Assembly: GCF_902168175.1 (NCBI RefSeq)
Contig: NZ_CABHOU010000032.1
Location: 43,754-107,753, forward strand
Reading direction: 5' to 3'
Length of the DNA: 64,000 bases
Source of the DNA: an uncultured Chitinophaga sp.
GTDB taxonomy: Bacteria > Bacteroidota > Bacteroidia > Chitinophagales > Chitinophagaceae
Shown: positions 27,764-34,970 of the stretch, piece by piece
Position numbering within the stretch: the first letter of the stretch is position 1
How the letters are laid out: each line of letters starts with the position of its first letter
Translations under genes and position numbers: made by a program
Notes under the pieces: model-generated
Seen by the model: only the letters and a program-made list of their open reading frames with translations
Told to the model about the DNA's origin: nothing
Database searches by the model: none

Positions 27764-27779
27764 ACTGAAATAACAGTCA
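27762..27779 (+). promoter_or_regulatory. HipB operator, proximal palindrome
   Basis: The 18-bp palindrome tgactgaaataacagtca has 6-bp perfect arms (TGACTG/CAGTCA). It ends directly at the hipB start codon (27780), covering the likely transcription start and the place of a ribosome binding site. Such overlap fits autorepression of the toxin-antitoxin operon. Confidence 0.72.
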
Positions 27780-28085
27780 ATGAGAACTAAAAGGCTAAGT
27801 TTGCTCCCTTCGGCAGAACACACTTTGAGGGAGTTGGGGACTAACATAAAGCTTGCCCGCAAACGCCGACGGCTATCCGAAGAACAGGTGGCCGAAAGAG
27901 GTGGTATTGCTCGTTCAACATTACAACTTATAGAAAAGGGTGAACCAGGTGTGGCTATGTCATCGTATCTACAGGTGCTATTTGTACTCGGACTCAGTAA
28001 CGACCTGTTGAAAGTAGCAGCCGACGATCCGTTAGGGCGGAAGCTTCAGGATGCGGAGTTATTGAATAAAAAGAAAAAGGAATAG
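27780..28085 (+). CDS. hipB: HipB-like antitoxin, XRE-family DNA-binding protein
   Basis: A 101-residue helix-turn-helix protein: TNIKLARKRRRLSEEQVAERGGIARSTLQLIEKGEPGV is a typical Cro/C1 (XRE) domain, with recognition helix around IARSTLQLIE. HipB antitoxins bind DNA and HipA and repress their own operon. The C terminus is lysine-rich (LLNKKKKE). The gene ends 2 bp before the hipA start, and two palindromes lie directly upstream. With the operator touching the ATG there is no room for a normal ribosome binding site. Confidence 0.85.
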   Translation: MRTKRLSLLPSAEHTLRELGTNIKLARKRRRLSEEQVAERGGIARSTLQLIEKGEPGVAMSSYLQVLFVLGLSNDLLKVAADDPLGRKLQDAELLNKKKKE

Positions 28086-28087
28086 GA

Positions 28088-29341
28088 ATGGCAAAAAATG
28101 TCGCACAGAACAAACTTATATACGTGTACGCGGATTGGTTGGAGCTTAAAGGTGAAAGATTAATGGGGATATTAAAAATTGAATCTGGCCGTGGGCGGGA
28201 GACTTTCTCCTTTACATATGATTCTAACTGGCTGTTAAGCCCTCCTGCACTTTTGTTAGATCCAGATTTACATCTTTTCACTGGTCCTCAATACCTCAAT
28301 TACGAAAAGCTAAATTTCGGACTGTTCACCGACTCTTCTCCTGATCGATGGGGAAGGGTGTTAATGCAGAGGCGGGAAGCGCATTTGGCAAGAGGAGAAG
28401 AAAGACGGCCGAAAACATTGCTTGAAAGCGACTATCTCATGGGGGTACATGATCTGTACAGGATGGGTGCGCTCCGTTTTAAGTTGGATATTAATGGGCC
28501 TTTTCTGGATAATAGGGACGCGATGGCTGCGCCGCCCTTAACATCTCTGCGAACACTTGAAGAGGCTAGTTTGGCGCTCGAACGGGAAGACGCGACGGAA
28601 GATCCGGCTTTTACGCAATGGCTTAATTTATTGATGTCTCCAGGTTCTTCGCTTGGTGGTGCCCGGCCTAAAGCTAGTATTGTGGATACTGACGGACATT
28701 TATGGATAGCGAAATTTCCTAGCAGAAATGATACTCATGATGTGGGCGGTTGGGAGCAAGTAGTTAATATTTTGGGTACACGTGTAGGATTAGATATAGC
28801 GGTAAGCGAGGCGCGCAGGTATTCGCATCAACACCACACTTTCTTGTCAAAGCGCTTCGACCGAACATCGCAAGGTCGTTTTCACTTTGCATCCGCAATG
28901 ACACTTTTAGGTAAAACAGATGGTGCCACGGCTTCCTATTTGGACCTGGCGGAATTTATCGTACAATACGGAGCTACGCCAACAAGAGATATGGAGGAAC
29001 TGTGGCGGCGAATCGTATTTTATGTAAATGTATCTAATACAGACGATCACCTCCGGAACCATGGCTTTCTCCTTACTGATCGTGGCTGGAAACTTTCGCC
29101 GGCCTATGATATAAACCCTGTGCCAAATACTTACGGTTCAAGTTTAAATATCTCGGAACATAGTAACGATCATGATATCGATCTGGTACGGGAAGTAGCA
29201 GATCGGTTTCGGATAAAAGCAATTACGCGTGAACAAATTATTAGCCACACTGTAGAAGTGGTCAGCCATTGGGCTGATGTAGCAAGGGAAATCGGGATGC
29301 CCCGACGGGATATGGAATTGATGAGAAATTGCTTTAGTTGA
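28088..29341 (+). CDS. hipA: HipA-like serine/threonine kinase toxin
   Basis: A 417-residue HipA-family kinase. The N-terminal about 100 residues match the HipA N-terminal subdomain (LNFGLFTDSSPDRWGRVLMQRR). The P-loop-like motif is SSLGGARPKA and the catalytic loop NTDDHLRNHGF. The metal-binding block is LSPAYDINP. All key residues look intact, so it is probably active. Known HipA proteins phosphorylate an aminoacyl-tRNA synthetase (GltX in E. coli) and cause growth arrest; HipT/HipBST variants hit other synthetases. The target here is unknown. It is co-transcribed with hipB (2-bp gap). Confidence 0.9.
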   Translation: MAKNVAQNKLIYVYADWLELKGERLMGILKIESGRGRETFSFTYDSNWLLSPPALLLDPDLHLFTGPQYLNYEKLNFGLFTDSSPDRWGRVLMQRREAHLARGEERRPKTLLESDYLMGVHDLYRMGALRFKLDINGPFLDNRDAMAAPPLTSLRTLEEASLALEREDATEDPAFTQWLNLLMSPGSSLGGARPKASIVDTDGHLWIAKFPSRNDTHDVGGWEQVVNILGTRVGLDIAVSEARRYSHQHHTFLSKRFDRTSQGRFHFASAMTLLGKTDGATASYLDLAEFIVQYGATPTRDMEELWRRIVFYVNVSNTDDHLRNHGFLLTDRGWKLSPAYDINPVPNTYGSSLNISEHSNDHDIDLVREVADRFRIKAITREQIISHTVEVVSHWADVAREIGMPRRDMELMRNCFS

Positions 29342-29422
29342 ACAGGAAAAAAGCGTACGATGCTGTTTATTATGGAACTCATCGCTTACTGCCGAACGGC
29401 AGATGTTACTCCGAACTTTCCC

Positions 29423-29758
29423 TCACAATTTCTTCCCTTCCCCCAACACACAAATCCTCTCCCTGATCCCCTTATAATACCCCCGCGACAACACCAACTG
29501 CTGCCCCCCAACCGTCACATGTTGCCTGTCCATCTGCTCTATATGACGCAACGCCACCGCGCAAGCCCTGTTTACCCGTACAAAGCTTCCATCGGGCAGG
29601 CTATTGAGGGCATTTTCCAATGTCGACTTGGAGCAGTACTCTTTCGAATGTGTAATATAGCGCACATAGTTATCCTCTACTTCGAGAACAAGCAGGTCCT
29701 CCAGGTTGATTTTTCTGAGTATACCGCCATCGTTGATAAATACCGGTGTATTTAACAT
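29423..29758 (-). CDS. Stand-alone LytTR DNA-binding protein
   Basis: A 111-residue protein made of little more than a LytTR domain (LEDLLVLEVEDNYVRYITHSKEY, FVRVNRACAVALRHIEQMD, LVLSRGYYKGIRERI). LytTR domains bind pairs of short direct repeats about two turns apart. There is no receiver or sensor domain, so its input is unknown. The upstream intergenic region holds an array with an 11-bp period and a 22-bp spaced direct repeat, both possible targets. It converges on hipA. Confidence 0.85.
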   Translation of the reverse strand: MLNTPVFINDGGILRKINLEDLLVLEVEDNYVRYITHSKEYCSKSTLENALNSLPDGSFVRVNRACAVALRHIEQMDRQHVTVGGQQLVLSRGYYKGIRERICVLGEGKKL

Positions 29759-29822
29759 GTTGTTTATTTTTTGCAGGTTAGTTCATTCTCTTCGACGGTA
29801 TTTCAAATATAAGGATTTAGCA

Positions 29823-30010
29823 GGATCGTTCGAGGATCGTTCGACGATCGTTGCTGAAAAGGAGCAGTTTGTTGCTGTGAGATTGCTGAAGTGTTGCTGT
29901 AGCCTTGCTGAAAACTGCTGATTTGTTGCTGTGACCTTGCTGAAACTATGCTGAAACCCGCTGTGGAATTAAAAAATTAGCAACGATCAGCAAGGATACT
30001 CGAACGATCC
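29823..30010. repeat. Inverted-repeat element enclosing an 11-bp phased GCTG array
   Basis: Arms at 29823-29855 and 29979-30010 are imperfect inverted copies, both reading ggatcgttcgag at the outer end and gatcgttgct at the inner end. Within the left arm, gatcgtt recurs at 29824, 29835 and 29846, exactly 11 bp apart. The 123 bp between the arms holds degenerate units of the type ttgctgnnnnn. GCTG begins at 29853, 29874, 29885, 29896, 29907, 29917, 29928, 29939, 29950 and 29960, so the spacing is 10 or 11 bp with one unit missing near 29864. The period is not a multiple of three, so this is not coding. It could be a protein-binding array or a structured RNA. Confidence 0.75.
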
Positions 30011-30060
30011 ACGAAGGATGGTCGATGGAAATAACGTCTCACTTACTCAAAAGACCGTGG

Positions 30061-30091
30061 CCACCCACCAGAATAACCGTTACCACCCACC
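30061..30091. promoter_or_regulatory. Paired direct repeat, candidate LytTR binding site
   Basis: The 9-mer ccacccacc occurs at 30061-30069 and again at 30083-30091, 22 bp from start to start. LytTR-type regulators (AgrA, ComE and relatives) bind two 9-bp direct repeats with 21-22 bp spacing. The site lies between the stand-alone LytTR gene and the divergent gene at 30269. The geometry is seen; the binding is inference. Confidence 0.4.
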
Positions 30092-30268
30092 GCCGGATTT
30101 TTACGCATGCCCGCTGATTTACTTTTGTTATGTCGGCCGGCGGAATGGAAGCATCGCTCAGGCTAAGGATGAGGAGCGACATCCTGAATCTCCTTCCAGA
30201 TGCGGGCTGACAACTTTTATTCACAATTATTCAAAACGGTTTTTTTAATCATTTAAAACAAATTTTTT

Positions 30269-30838
30269 ATGGCACATATTGATAATAACATTTTCATAGA
30301 AGGTCTGCGCGGGAACGTCGCCAAACAGATCGTATACCGCAAACAGGGCAATCGAACGGTGGCGAGCCGTATGCCGAAACTGGATCCCAACAGGGAGCCT
30401 ACGGAAGGACAAATGGAGCAGCGCGACAAGTTTGCAGAAGCTTCGGACTATGCACAGGAAATACTGGGAGATGCCGAATTGAAGGCCATTTACCAGCAGG
30501 AACTGGAGTCGGGTAAAACACTTCGTGGTACGATCGTTCGTGACTACTTCATCGCACCAACGGTGTATAAGATTGACGCAACGGCCTACAAAGGTGTAGT
30601 TGGTGACCTTATCACGATAAAGGCGAAAGATGATTTTCGCGTGGTGGCTGTCGATGTTCGTATCCTCGATTCGGCTGGCGAACTCCTGGAAGAAGGAGCT
30701 GCGTTACTGGATCCGAGAGGAAGGAGAAAGTGGCTGTACACGGTTACGGCAGCAAATCAGGGTCGTGCAGGTAGCATCATACAGGTAACGGCAACGGATA
30801 TGCCGGGCAATATGGGCTCACTTGAAATCACTTTGTAA
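30269..30838 (+). CDS. Hypothetical protein, paralogue of the protein at 32014
   Basis: A 189-residue protein with no signal peptide or membrane segment. The N-terminal half is polar and basic (AKQIVYRKQGNRTVASRMPK, then NREPTEGQMEQRDKFAEASDYAQEI). The C-terminal half looks like a beta-sandwich (YKGVVGDLITIKAKDDFRV, VRILDSAGELLEEGAA, ATDMPGNMGSLEI). That half aligns with the protein encoded at 32014 through YF.AP, YKG.VGD.., and D.PGN blocks. I do not know the family; the N-terminal half weakly recalls Bacteroidota DUF6266-type proteins. Transcription ends at the hairpin at 30848. Confidence 0.72.
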   Translation: MAHIDNNIFIEGLRGNVAKQIVYRKQGNRTVASRMPKLDPNREPTEGQMEQRDKFAEASDYAQEILGDAELKAIYQQELESGKTLRGTIVRDYFIAPTVYKIDATAYKGVVGDLITIKAKDDFRVVAVDVRILDSAGELLEEGAALLDPRGRRKWLYTVTAANQGRAGSIIQVTATDMPGNMGSLEITL

Positions 30839-30847
30839 TACAAACCA

Positions 30848-30878
30848 GGGCGCACCCACCGGTGCGCCCTTCTTTTCT
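30848..30878 (+). terminator. Rho-independent terminator after the gene at 30269
   Basis: A perfect 9-bp stem, gggcgcacc (30848-30856) with ggtgcgccc (30861-30869), encloses a 4-nt loop and is followed by ttcttttct. It begins 10 bp after the stop codon and separates this gene from the nuclease gene at 30897. Confidence 0.85.
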
Positions 30879-30896
30879 ATCATAAACTATAAAAAA

Positions 30897-31904
30897 ATGA
30901 AAAAACGAGCTATAAGTAATGAAAAATCGATTGCATTAATAGCTGCTGATATTCATCAACTATTATCAGAGGCAAGGAAACAGGTATGCCAGAGCATCAA
31001 TACCTCCATGGTTACGGCTTACTGGCGGATAGGCCGGCGAATAGTAGAGGAGGAGCAGCAGGGTAAGGCACGAGCCGGATATGGGCAATACCTGTTAGAG
31101 CAGTTGTCTACCTGCCTGGCATCCGAAGGTAATGGTACATTTTCGGTAGCAAATCTGAAGAACTTCCGGCAGTTTTACCTGGTATTCCCCGATCTCGACA
31201 TTGGCAACGCAGTGCGTTACCAATTGAGCTGGACGCATTACCGGTTAATCATGCGGATCAGCAATCCCGAAGCCAGGATGTATTATCTGTCTGAAGCATC
31301 TTCGCAATTCTGGAGCACACGTTTGCTGGAACGAAATATTAACAGCCTTTACTATGAACGGTTGCTCTCTACCCGTACAGGGGCGGCAGCTGTTAAGGGC
31401 GAGGTAGACACCTCCCGGTTCATCAAAGATCCGTATGTACTGGAATTCCTGGGGGCCGACCTGCCACCGGAAGCTTCGGAGAGTGAGCTGGAAACGGCGA
31501 TCATCGGCAAGCTGCAGCTGTTCCTGCTGGAAATGGGTAAGGGATTTGCTTTCGTGTCGCGACAGTACCGGATCAGTACGGAAACACGGCACTTTTACAT
31601 CGACCTGGTATTTTACAATTACATCCTCAAATGTTTTATCCTGATCGATCTTAAAATAACAGCACTTTCACACCAGGATATTGGCCAGATGGATATGTAT
31701 GTGAGGATGTTTGAAGACCTGGTGAAGGGAACTGGTGACAGCCCCACGTTAGGAATGATCCTCTGCGCCGATAAAGACAATACCATGGTGAAATATAGCA
31801 TACTGGAGGAAAGTAAGCAGCTGTTCGCGTCCAAATACAGCCTGGTATTGCCGACGGAGGATGAACTACGGGCAAGGTTACAGCGGGAGGGATTGTTTAA
31901 TTGA
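30897..31904 (+). CDS. YhcG/DUF1016-family PDDEXK nuclease
   Basis: A 335-residue protein of the YhcG (DUF1016) family. The N-terminal helical domain (about residues 10-160) contains the typical VTAYWRIGRRIVEEEQQG and YRLIMRI blocks. The C-terminal PD-(D/E)XK-like nuclease fold (about 175-325) contains GKGFAFVSRQYRI, FYIDLVFYN and ILIDLKI, where Asp and Asp-x-Lys are the likely catalytic residues. Family members are widespread, often near restriction systems or in accessory regions, and their substrate is unclear. The frame extends back to a TTG at 30822, which overlaps the previous gene and the terminator; ATG 30897 (MKKRAISNEK) is preferred. It lies between two paralogous hypothetical genes. 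Confidence 0.85.
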   Translation: MKKRAISNEKSIALIAADIHQLLSEARKQVCQSINTSMVTAYWRIGRRIVEEEQQGKARAGYGQYLLEQLSTCLASEGNGTFSVANLKNFRQFYLVFPDLDIGNAVRYQLSWTHYRLIMRISNPEARMYYLSEASSQFWSTRLLERNINSLYYERLLSTRTGAAAVKGEVDTSRFIKDPYVLEFLGADLPPEASESELETAIIGKLQLFLLEMGKGFAFVSRQYRISTETRHFYIDLVFYNYILKCFILIDLKITALSHQDIGQMDMYVRMFEDLVKGTGDSPTLGMILCADKDNTMVKYSILEESKQLFASKYSLVLPTEDELRARLQREGLFN

Positions 31905-31920
31905 TGCCGGAACAAAAATT

Positions 31921-31987
31921 ACAAACCTGCACAATCATTTTACCAACATGGTAATTATAAATATGATGGATGCCGGACATTTGTGAT
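31921..31987 (+). promoter_or_regulatory. Upstream box and promoter shared with the gene at 33856 (copy 1)
   Basis: The 15-mer acaaacctgcacaat (31921-31935) is followed after 44 bp by tttgtgat (31980-31987), 34 bp before the start codon at 32014. The same arrangement, with one mismatch in the box and exactly the same spacing, occurs at 33772. A tggtaa also sits at the same place within both spacers. The TTTG probably belongs to the -7 box; the upstream box is where an AraC-type activator would bind. Confidence 0.55.
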
Positions 31988-32013
31988 CATCATTTATTAA
32001 TTAAACCATAGTT

Positions 32014-32574
32014 ATGAAAAAACGACAATTTACTCCTCCCGGAAGGCTGTCAGCCAACCATCCAATGATGGTAGAGCCGTCTAAATCGTTTACCGGACAT
32101 CTGAAGCCTCCGAAGGTAACCAGCCTTCTACAGCAGCAGGCCGTGGCAAACATGACCCGGGCCAACACCTGGGCGAAAAAGGTAACAGCAGATAACCGGC
32201 TAACGATGATGTATACGATGCTGGCCGGCGATCAGCGTTCCATCTATCATCTTGCACTTTCTGATTACTTTAAGGCGCCCTGTATCGGCGGTGTTCAAAC
32301 TGGTGGATACAAAGGCAGGGTAGGAGATACGCTTATCATCTCCGCCACAGATAATGTATTTGTAGATCGTGTATGTGTGCAGATATTTACCGCCGACAGC
32401 GTGTTTGTAGAGGAAGGCTGTGCATACCAGGAAATACCGGACAGCCATGCCTGGATATATACTGCAACGGAAGATGTAATCAATGCCTCAGCCTTCCATT
32501 TACAAGTATGTGCTTTCGATTTGCCGGGAAACCGTAGTAACATCTGGATGGATGTAGTGAATTTGAGTACATAA
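32014..32574 (+). CDS. Hypothetical protein, paralogue of the protein at 30269
   Basis: A 186-residue protein without signal peptide or membrane segment. The N-terminal half differs from its paralogue (basic, PPGRLSANHPMMVEPSKSF). The C-terminal half shares YFKAP, YKGRVGDTLIISATDNVFVDR, FVEEG and DLPGNRSN at matching positions, so the two are homologous there. The domain looks like a beta-sandwich of Ig-like type, by pattern only. Its promoter resembles that of the gene at 33856, with the AraC regulator gene between them. Function unknown. Confidence 0.72.
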   Translation: MKKRQFTPPGRLSANHPMMVEPSKSFTGHLKPPKVTSLLQQQAVANMTRANTWAKKVTADNRLTMMYTMLAGDQRSIYHLALSDYFKAPCIGGVQTGGYKGRVGDTLIISATDNVFVDRVCVQIFTADSVFVEEGCAYQEIPDSHAWIYTATEDVINASAFHLQVCAFDLPGNRSNIWMDVVNLST

Positions 32575-32637
32575 ACATACCTTGCTACTGCTCAAGGACG
32601 GGTATTGTGGCCGGCCTTAATTTTTTGCGGACTTGAA

Positions 32638-33654
32638 TCACGTGTCTGCATCATGTTTGATCCGGTTGGACTCTCGATGATGCCTGCGGTAGGCGCTCGG
32701 AGTACATCCCATTGTCTTACTAAATGCCCTGGTAAAAGCTGAATGGTTTTCATATCCAACTTCATCTGCTATCAGGTTGATAGAGTTGTCTGTTTTTACC
32801 AATAACTCGCAGGCCGACTGTATTTTCTTAAGCCTTATTTCATCAGCAACGGTAATATGCAACACTTTTTTACAGTAGCGGCTAAACTTCCGGTAAGGCA
32901 TGCCGAATTGTAGGGCGAGTGCGGGAATGGGGATGTTGTGGTATTTCCTGTGCAAAATTTCATCTCTGGCATTCAGGATTGCTTCAATATCTTCCTCATT
33001 GTACTGATAGGTATCATTGCCAGATGTTTTAGTCTTGTCGAGATCCTGGATGAACTGTAATAATAGTTCGTCCAGCAATGCGTCGAGCGATATCTGCCTG
33101 GTAGGGCCTATCTGTGTAAGATTGTTTAGCCTGCGCAGTAAAGTACGCGTTTTTTGACCGATTGCAAGGTAAGGAAGCCTCCATCCTTCAGGGTTTAATG
33201 TGGTAGCGCGTTCATAAAATTCATGCAATTCCGGGTGGTTTTTTGCAAGCTCTTTTATTGACTGGAGGCTCACTTTTACTTTTACCGAAATGCAATTTCC
33301 ACTCCCAATCTCGAAAATATGCTGTCCGGCAGGAAGATACCAAAGACTGCAGGTACGGAAACTCTGCCATAACTCACCAAGATGTTCATGTCTTGCGTCC
33401 AGTCTGCCTTCGTTGATGTAACTGAGGTAGATGGCTGGTTCATCAAGGTTAAGATAGGCATTGGCCGACGATCCGAATTTAAAATGGTGAAGCGTCGCCT
33501 CATTGCGGATGCCGGTGTCAGTTTGCTGATAAATTTCTCCAAATGCGCCTCTGTGTTCTATTACGTCACAATACTTAAAAAGGCCATCGAAGAGATGTGG
33601 TGCAGGGTGAGGAATAACCTTCACCTCTGGATTTTCAGGGAAATGGAAATTCAT
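32638..33654 (-). CDS. AraC-family transcriptional regulator
   Basis: A 338-residue regulator. The N-terminal about 220 residues are a sensing region with no known ligand motif. The C-terminal AraC domain has two helix-turn-helix units: IPALALQFGMPYRKFSRYCKK and INLIADEVGYENHSAFTRAF, followed by the family ending GCTPSAYRR. The frame is open back to 33783, but ATG 33654 (MNFHFPENPEVK) begins the family-like part and leaves a promoter region. It sits between two genes, at 32014 and 33856, whose promoters share a conserved box; one copy lies in its own divergent upstream region, so it may also control itself. Confidence 0.85.
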   Translation of the reverse strand: MNFHFPENPEVKVIPHPAPHLFDGLFKYCDVIEHRGAFGEIYQQTDTGIRNEATLHHFKFGSSANAYLNLDEPAIYLSYINEGRLDARHEHLGELWQSFRTCSLWYLPAGQHIFEIGSGNCISVKVKVSLQSIKELAKNHPELHEFYERATTLNPEGWRLPYLAIGQKTRTLLRRLNNLTQIGPTRQISLDALLDELLLQFIQDLDKTKTSGNDTYQYNEEDIEAILNARDEILHRKYHNIPIPALALQFGMPYRKFSRYCKKVLHITVADEIRLKKIQSACELLVKTDNSINLIADEVGYENHSAFTRAFSKTMGCTPSAYRRHHRESNRIKHDADT

Positions 33655-33771
33655 AACGATTTGGTTTGGGGGGCTATCTGCCCATATTTGTTTTGGTGGG
33701 AATCCTAATGAAGTTACTGACTGTATATTAAATGACCAAAAAAATACGGACGTTATTTCGGCAAAGGAATG

Positions 33772-33838
33772 ACAAAGCTGCACAATTTTTTGACGAGGGT
33801 GGTAAGGGGAATAAATGGGAATGGTACACCTTTGTGAT
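33772..33838 (+). promoter_or_regulatory. Upstream box and promoter shared with the gene at 32014 (copy 2)
   Basis: The 15-mer acaaagctgcacaat (33772-33786) is followed after 44 bp by tttgtgat (33831-33838), 25 bp before the start codon at 33856. Box sequence and spacing match the copy at 31921. It lies in the divergent region between the AraC gene and the gene at 33856, about 118 bp upstream of the AraC start codon. Confidence 0.55.
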
Positions 33839-33855
33839 ACATTAAATCATATGTT

Positions 33856-34821
33856 ATGAAAAAGACTTTGTTACCAAAAGAAATTATTACAGCTATCCGC
33901 GACGCACAAAAAACAGAAGGAATTAAACCGATGCAATTGCTGGAGATGAAAGAGCACCTGCTGTCGTCCCGGATGAGCCTTTTTAGTGATGGCCATAAGA
34001 ATTGGGCGATGGTGCTGGAAAAGCTTATTTGTTTAAATGACGAGAGTGTTGAATTGCAGATCATCTTTTATGGCAATTGTTACGAAGTTCCCATTCACCA
34101 GCGGCATAGCGATTACAGCAACGTGATGTTAGATTATCCAATGGATACCGAGCAGTTTTTTAGCACCATGGAGGAAGAGGGAGGATTGCTGGATACTGCT
34201 TCGTACTGGGTAGTGAGAGAGAAGGAGGTGCCCTTGCAAAGAAATATAGAAGAAATCAAGGCCGGTAATCCATTTGCGGACGACGAGGTTTTATGGCCGT
34301 TGGACCAGTTGCACTATCAGACGGTCGGATCAAAGTCCCTGTTTCATGCCAGCGTAAGTGATCTCCAAAGTTGTCTACCCAACGACCTTCCGCTGGTGTT
34401 GGTAGTAGAGGATTGGTTGCATCATGACCCCTACCATCATTTGGTATTGGACGATAGTGACAATGAACTACTGGGTGTGTTTTCGGACGACAAATGCAGT
34501 AACATGATTTTGACAAATAATTTGGTAGACCAATATTATGATGGCGGTATATCCATCATGCGTTTTAATGCACCAGGTTGGGATGCCGGAAGAGATGCAA
34601 CATTACAGATGTTTGCAAAAGTACTTGCAACAGGCCGGCCGGAGTTTTACAAAGCAGGTAATTACAGTAATTCTGATGGACTTAGCCGGCAGGGCGGGAT
34701 CGTCGGATGCCTGGTTGAAGACCTGCCGCCTATTACATCATTGCGCCATGCCAGGCAGGGAGGGATTACTACGATATCTTTGGGGTCGATTATGACACAA
34801 TTTAATTTGGGATTTGGTTGA
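33856..34821 (+). CDS. Hypothetical cytoplasmic protein, unrecognised family
   Basis: A 321-residue acidic protein with no signal peptide or membrane segment. It begins MKKTLLPKEIITAIRDAQ, then has mixed alpha/beta sequence with VELQIIFYGNCYEVP, a tract of WLHHDPYHHLVLDD and a glycine-rich end (LRHARQGGITTISLGS). I cannot assign a family. Base composition is more AT-rich than the flanking housekeeping genes. Its promoter matches that of the paralogue at 32014, and the AraC gene lies between them. It ends before a hairpin at 34848. Confidence 0.68.
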   Translation: MKKTLLPKEIITAIRDAQKTEGIKPMQLLEMKEHLLSSRMSLFSDGHKNWAMVLEKLICLNDESVELQIIFYGNCYEVPIHQRHSDYSNVMLDYPMDTEQFFSTMEEEGGLLDTASYWVVREKEVPLQRNIEEIKAGNPFADDEVLWPLDQLHYQTVGSKSLFHASVSDLQSCLPNDLPLVLVVEDWLHHDPYHHLVLDDSDNELLGVFSDDKCSNMILTNNLVDQYYDGGISIMRFNAPGWDAGRDATLQMFAKVLATGRPEFYKAGNYSNSDGLSRQGGIVGCLVEDLPPITSLRHARQGGITTISLGSIMTQFNLGFG

Positions 34822-34847
34822 TGTTTTGTTTCTTTTTTTTTTCATAG

Positions 34848-34878
34848 CGCCGACGTATGTCTATACGTTGGCGTTTGT
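34848..34878 (+). terminator. Terminator-like hairpin after the gene at 33856
   Basis: Arms cgccgacgtat (34848-34858) and atacgttggcg (34863-34873) pair over 11 bp with one G-T wobble around a 4-nt loop. The tail tttgttg is moderately T-rich. It starts 26 bp after the stop codon. Confidence 0.6.
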
Positions 34879-34970
34879 TGTGAATAGGAACGAAGCATCT
34901 GGAAAATTGCAATGCCTGGGCTTGTAAGCCATCTTTCCTCCAAAACTTTTACCTTTGCCCAAATCGTTCC

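Larger units (their letters stand above)
29759..30268. other. Noncoding divergent region between the LytTR gene and the gene at 30269
   Basis: About 510 bp without a credible gene. It contains the inverted-repeat element with a phased array (29823-30010) and a paired direct repeat (30061-30091). An AT-rich stretch just before 30269 probably contains that gene's promoter. Short open frames here have no recognisable content. Confidence 0.6.

Noticed and set aside
29823..30010. CRISPR array
   Set aside because: The units are 10-11 bp, degenerate and without spacers; there are no cas genes.
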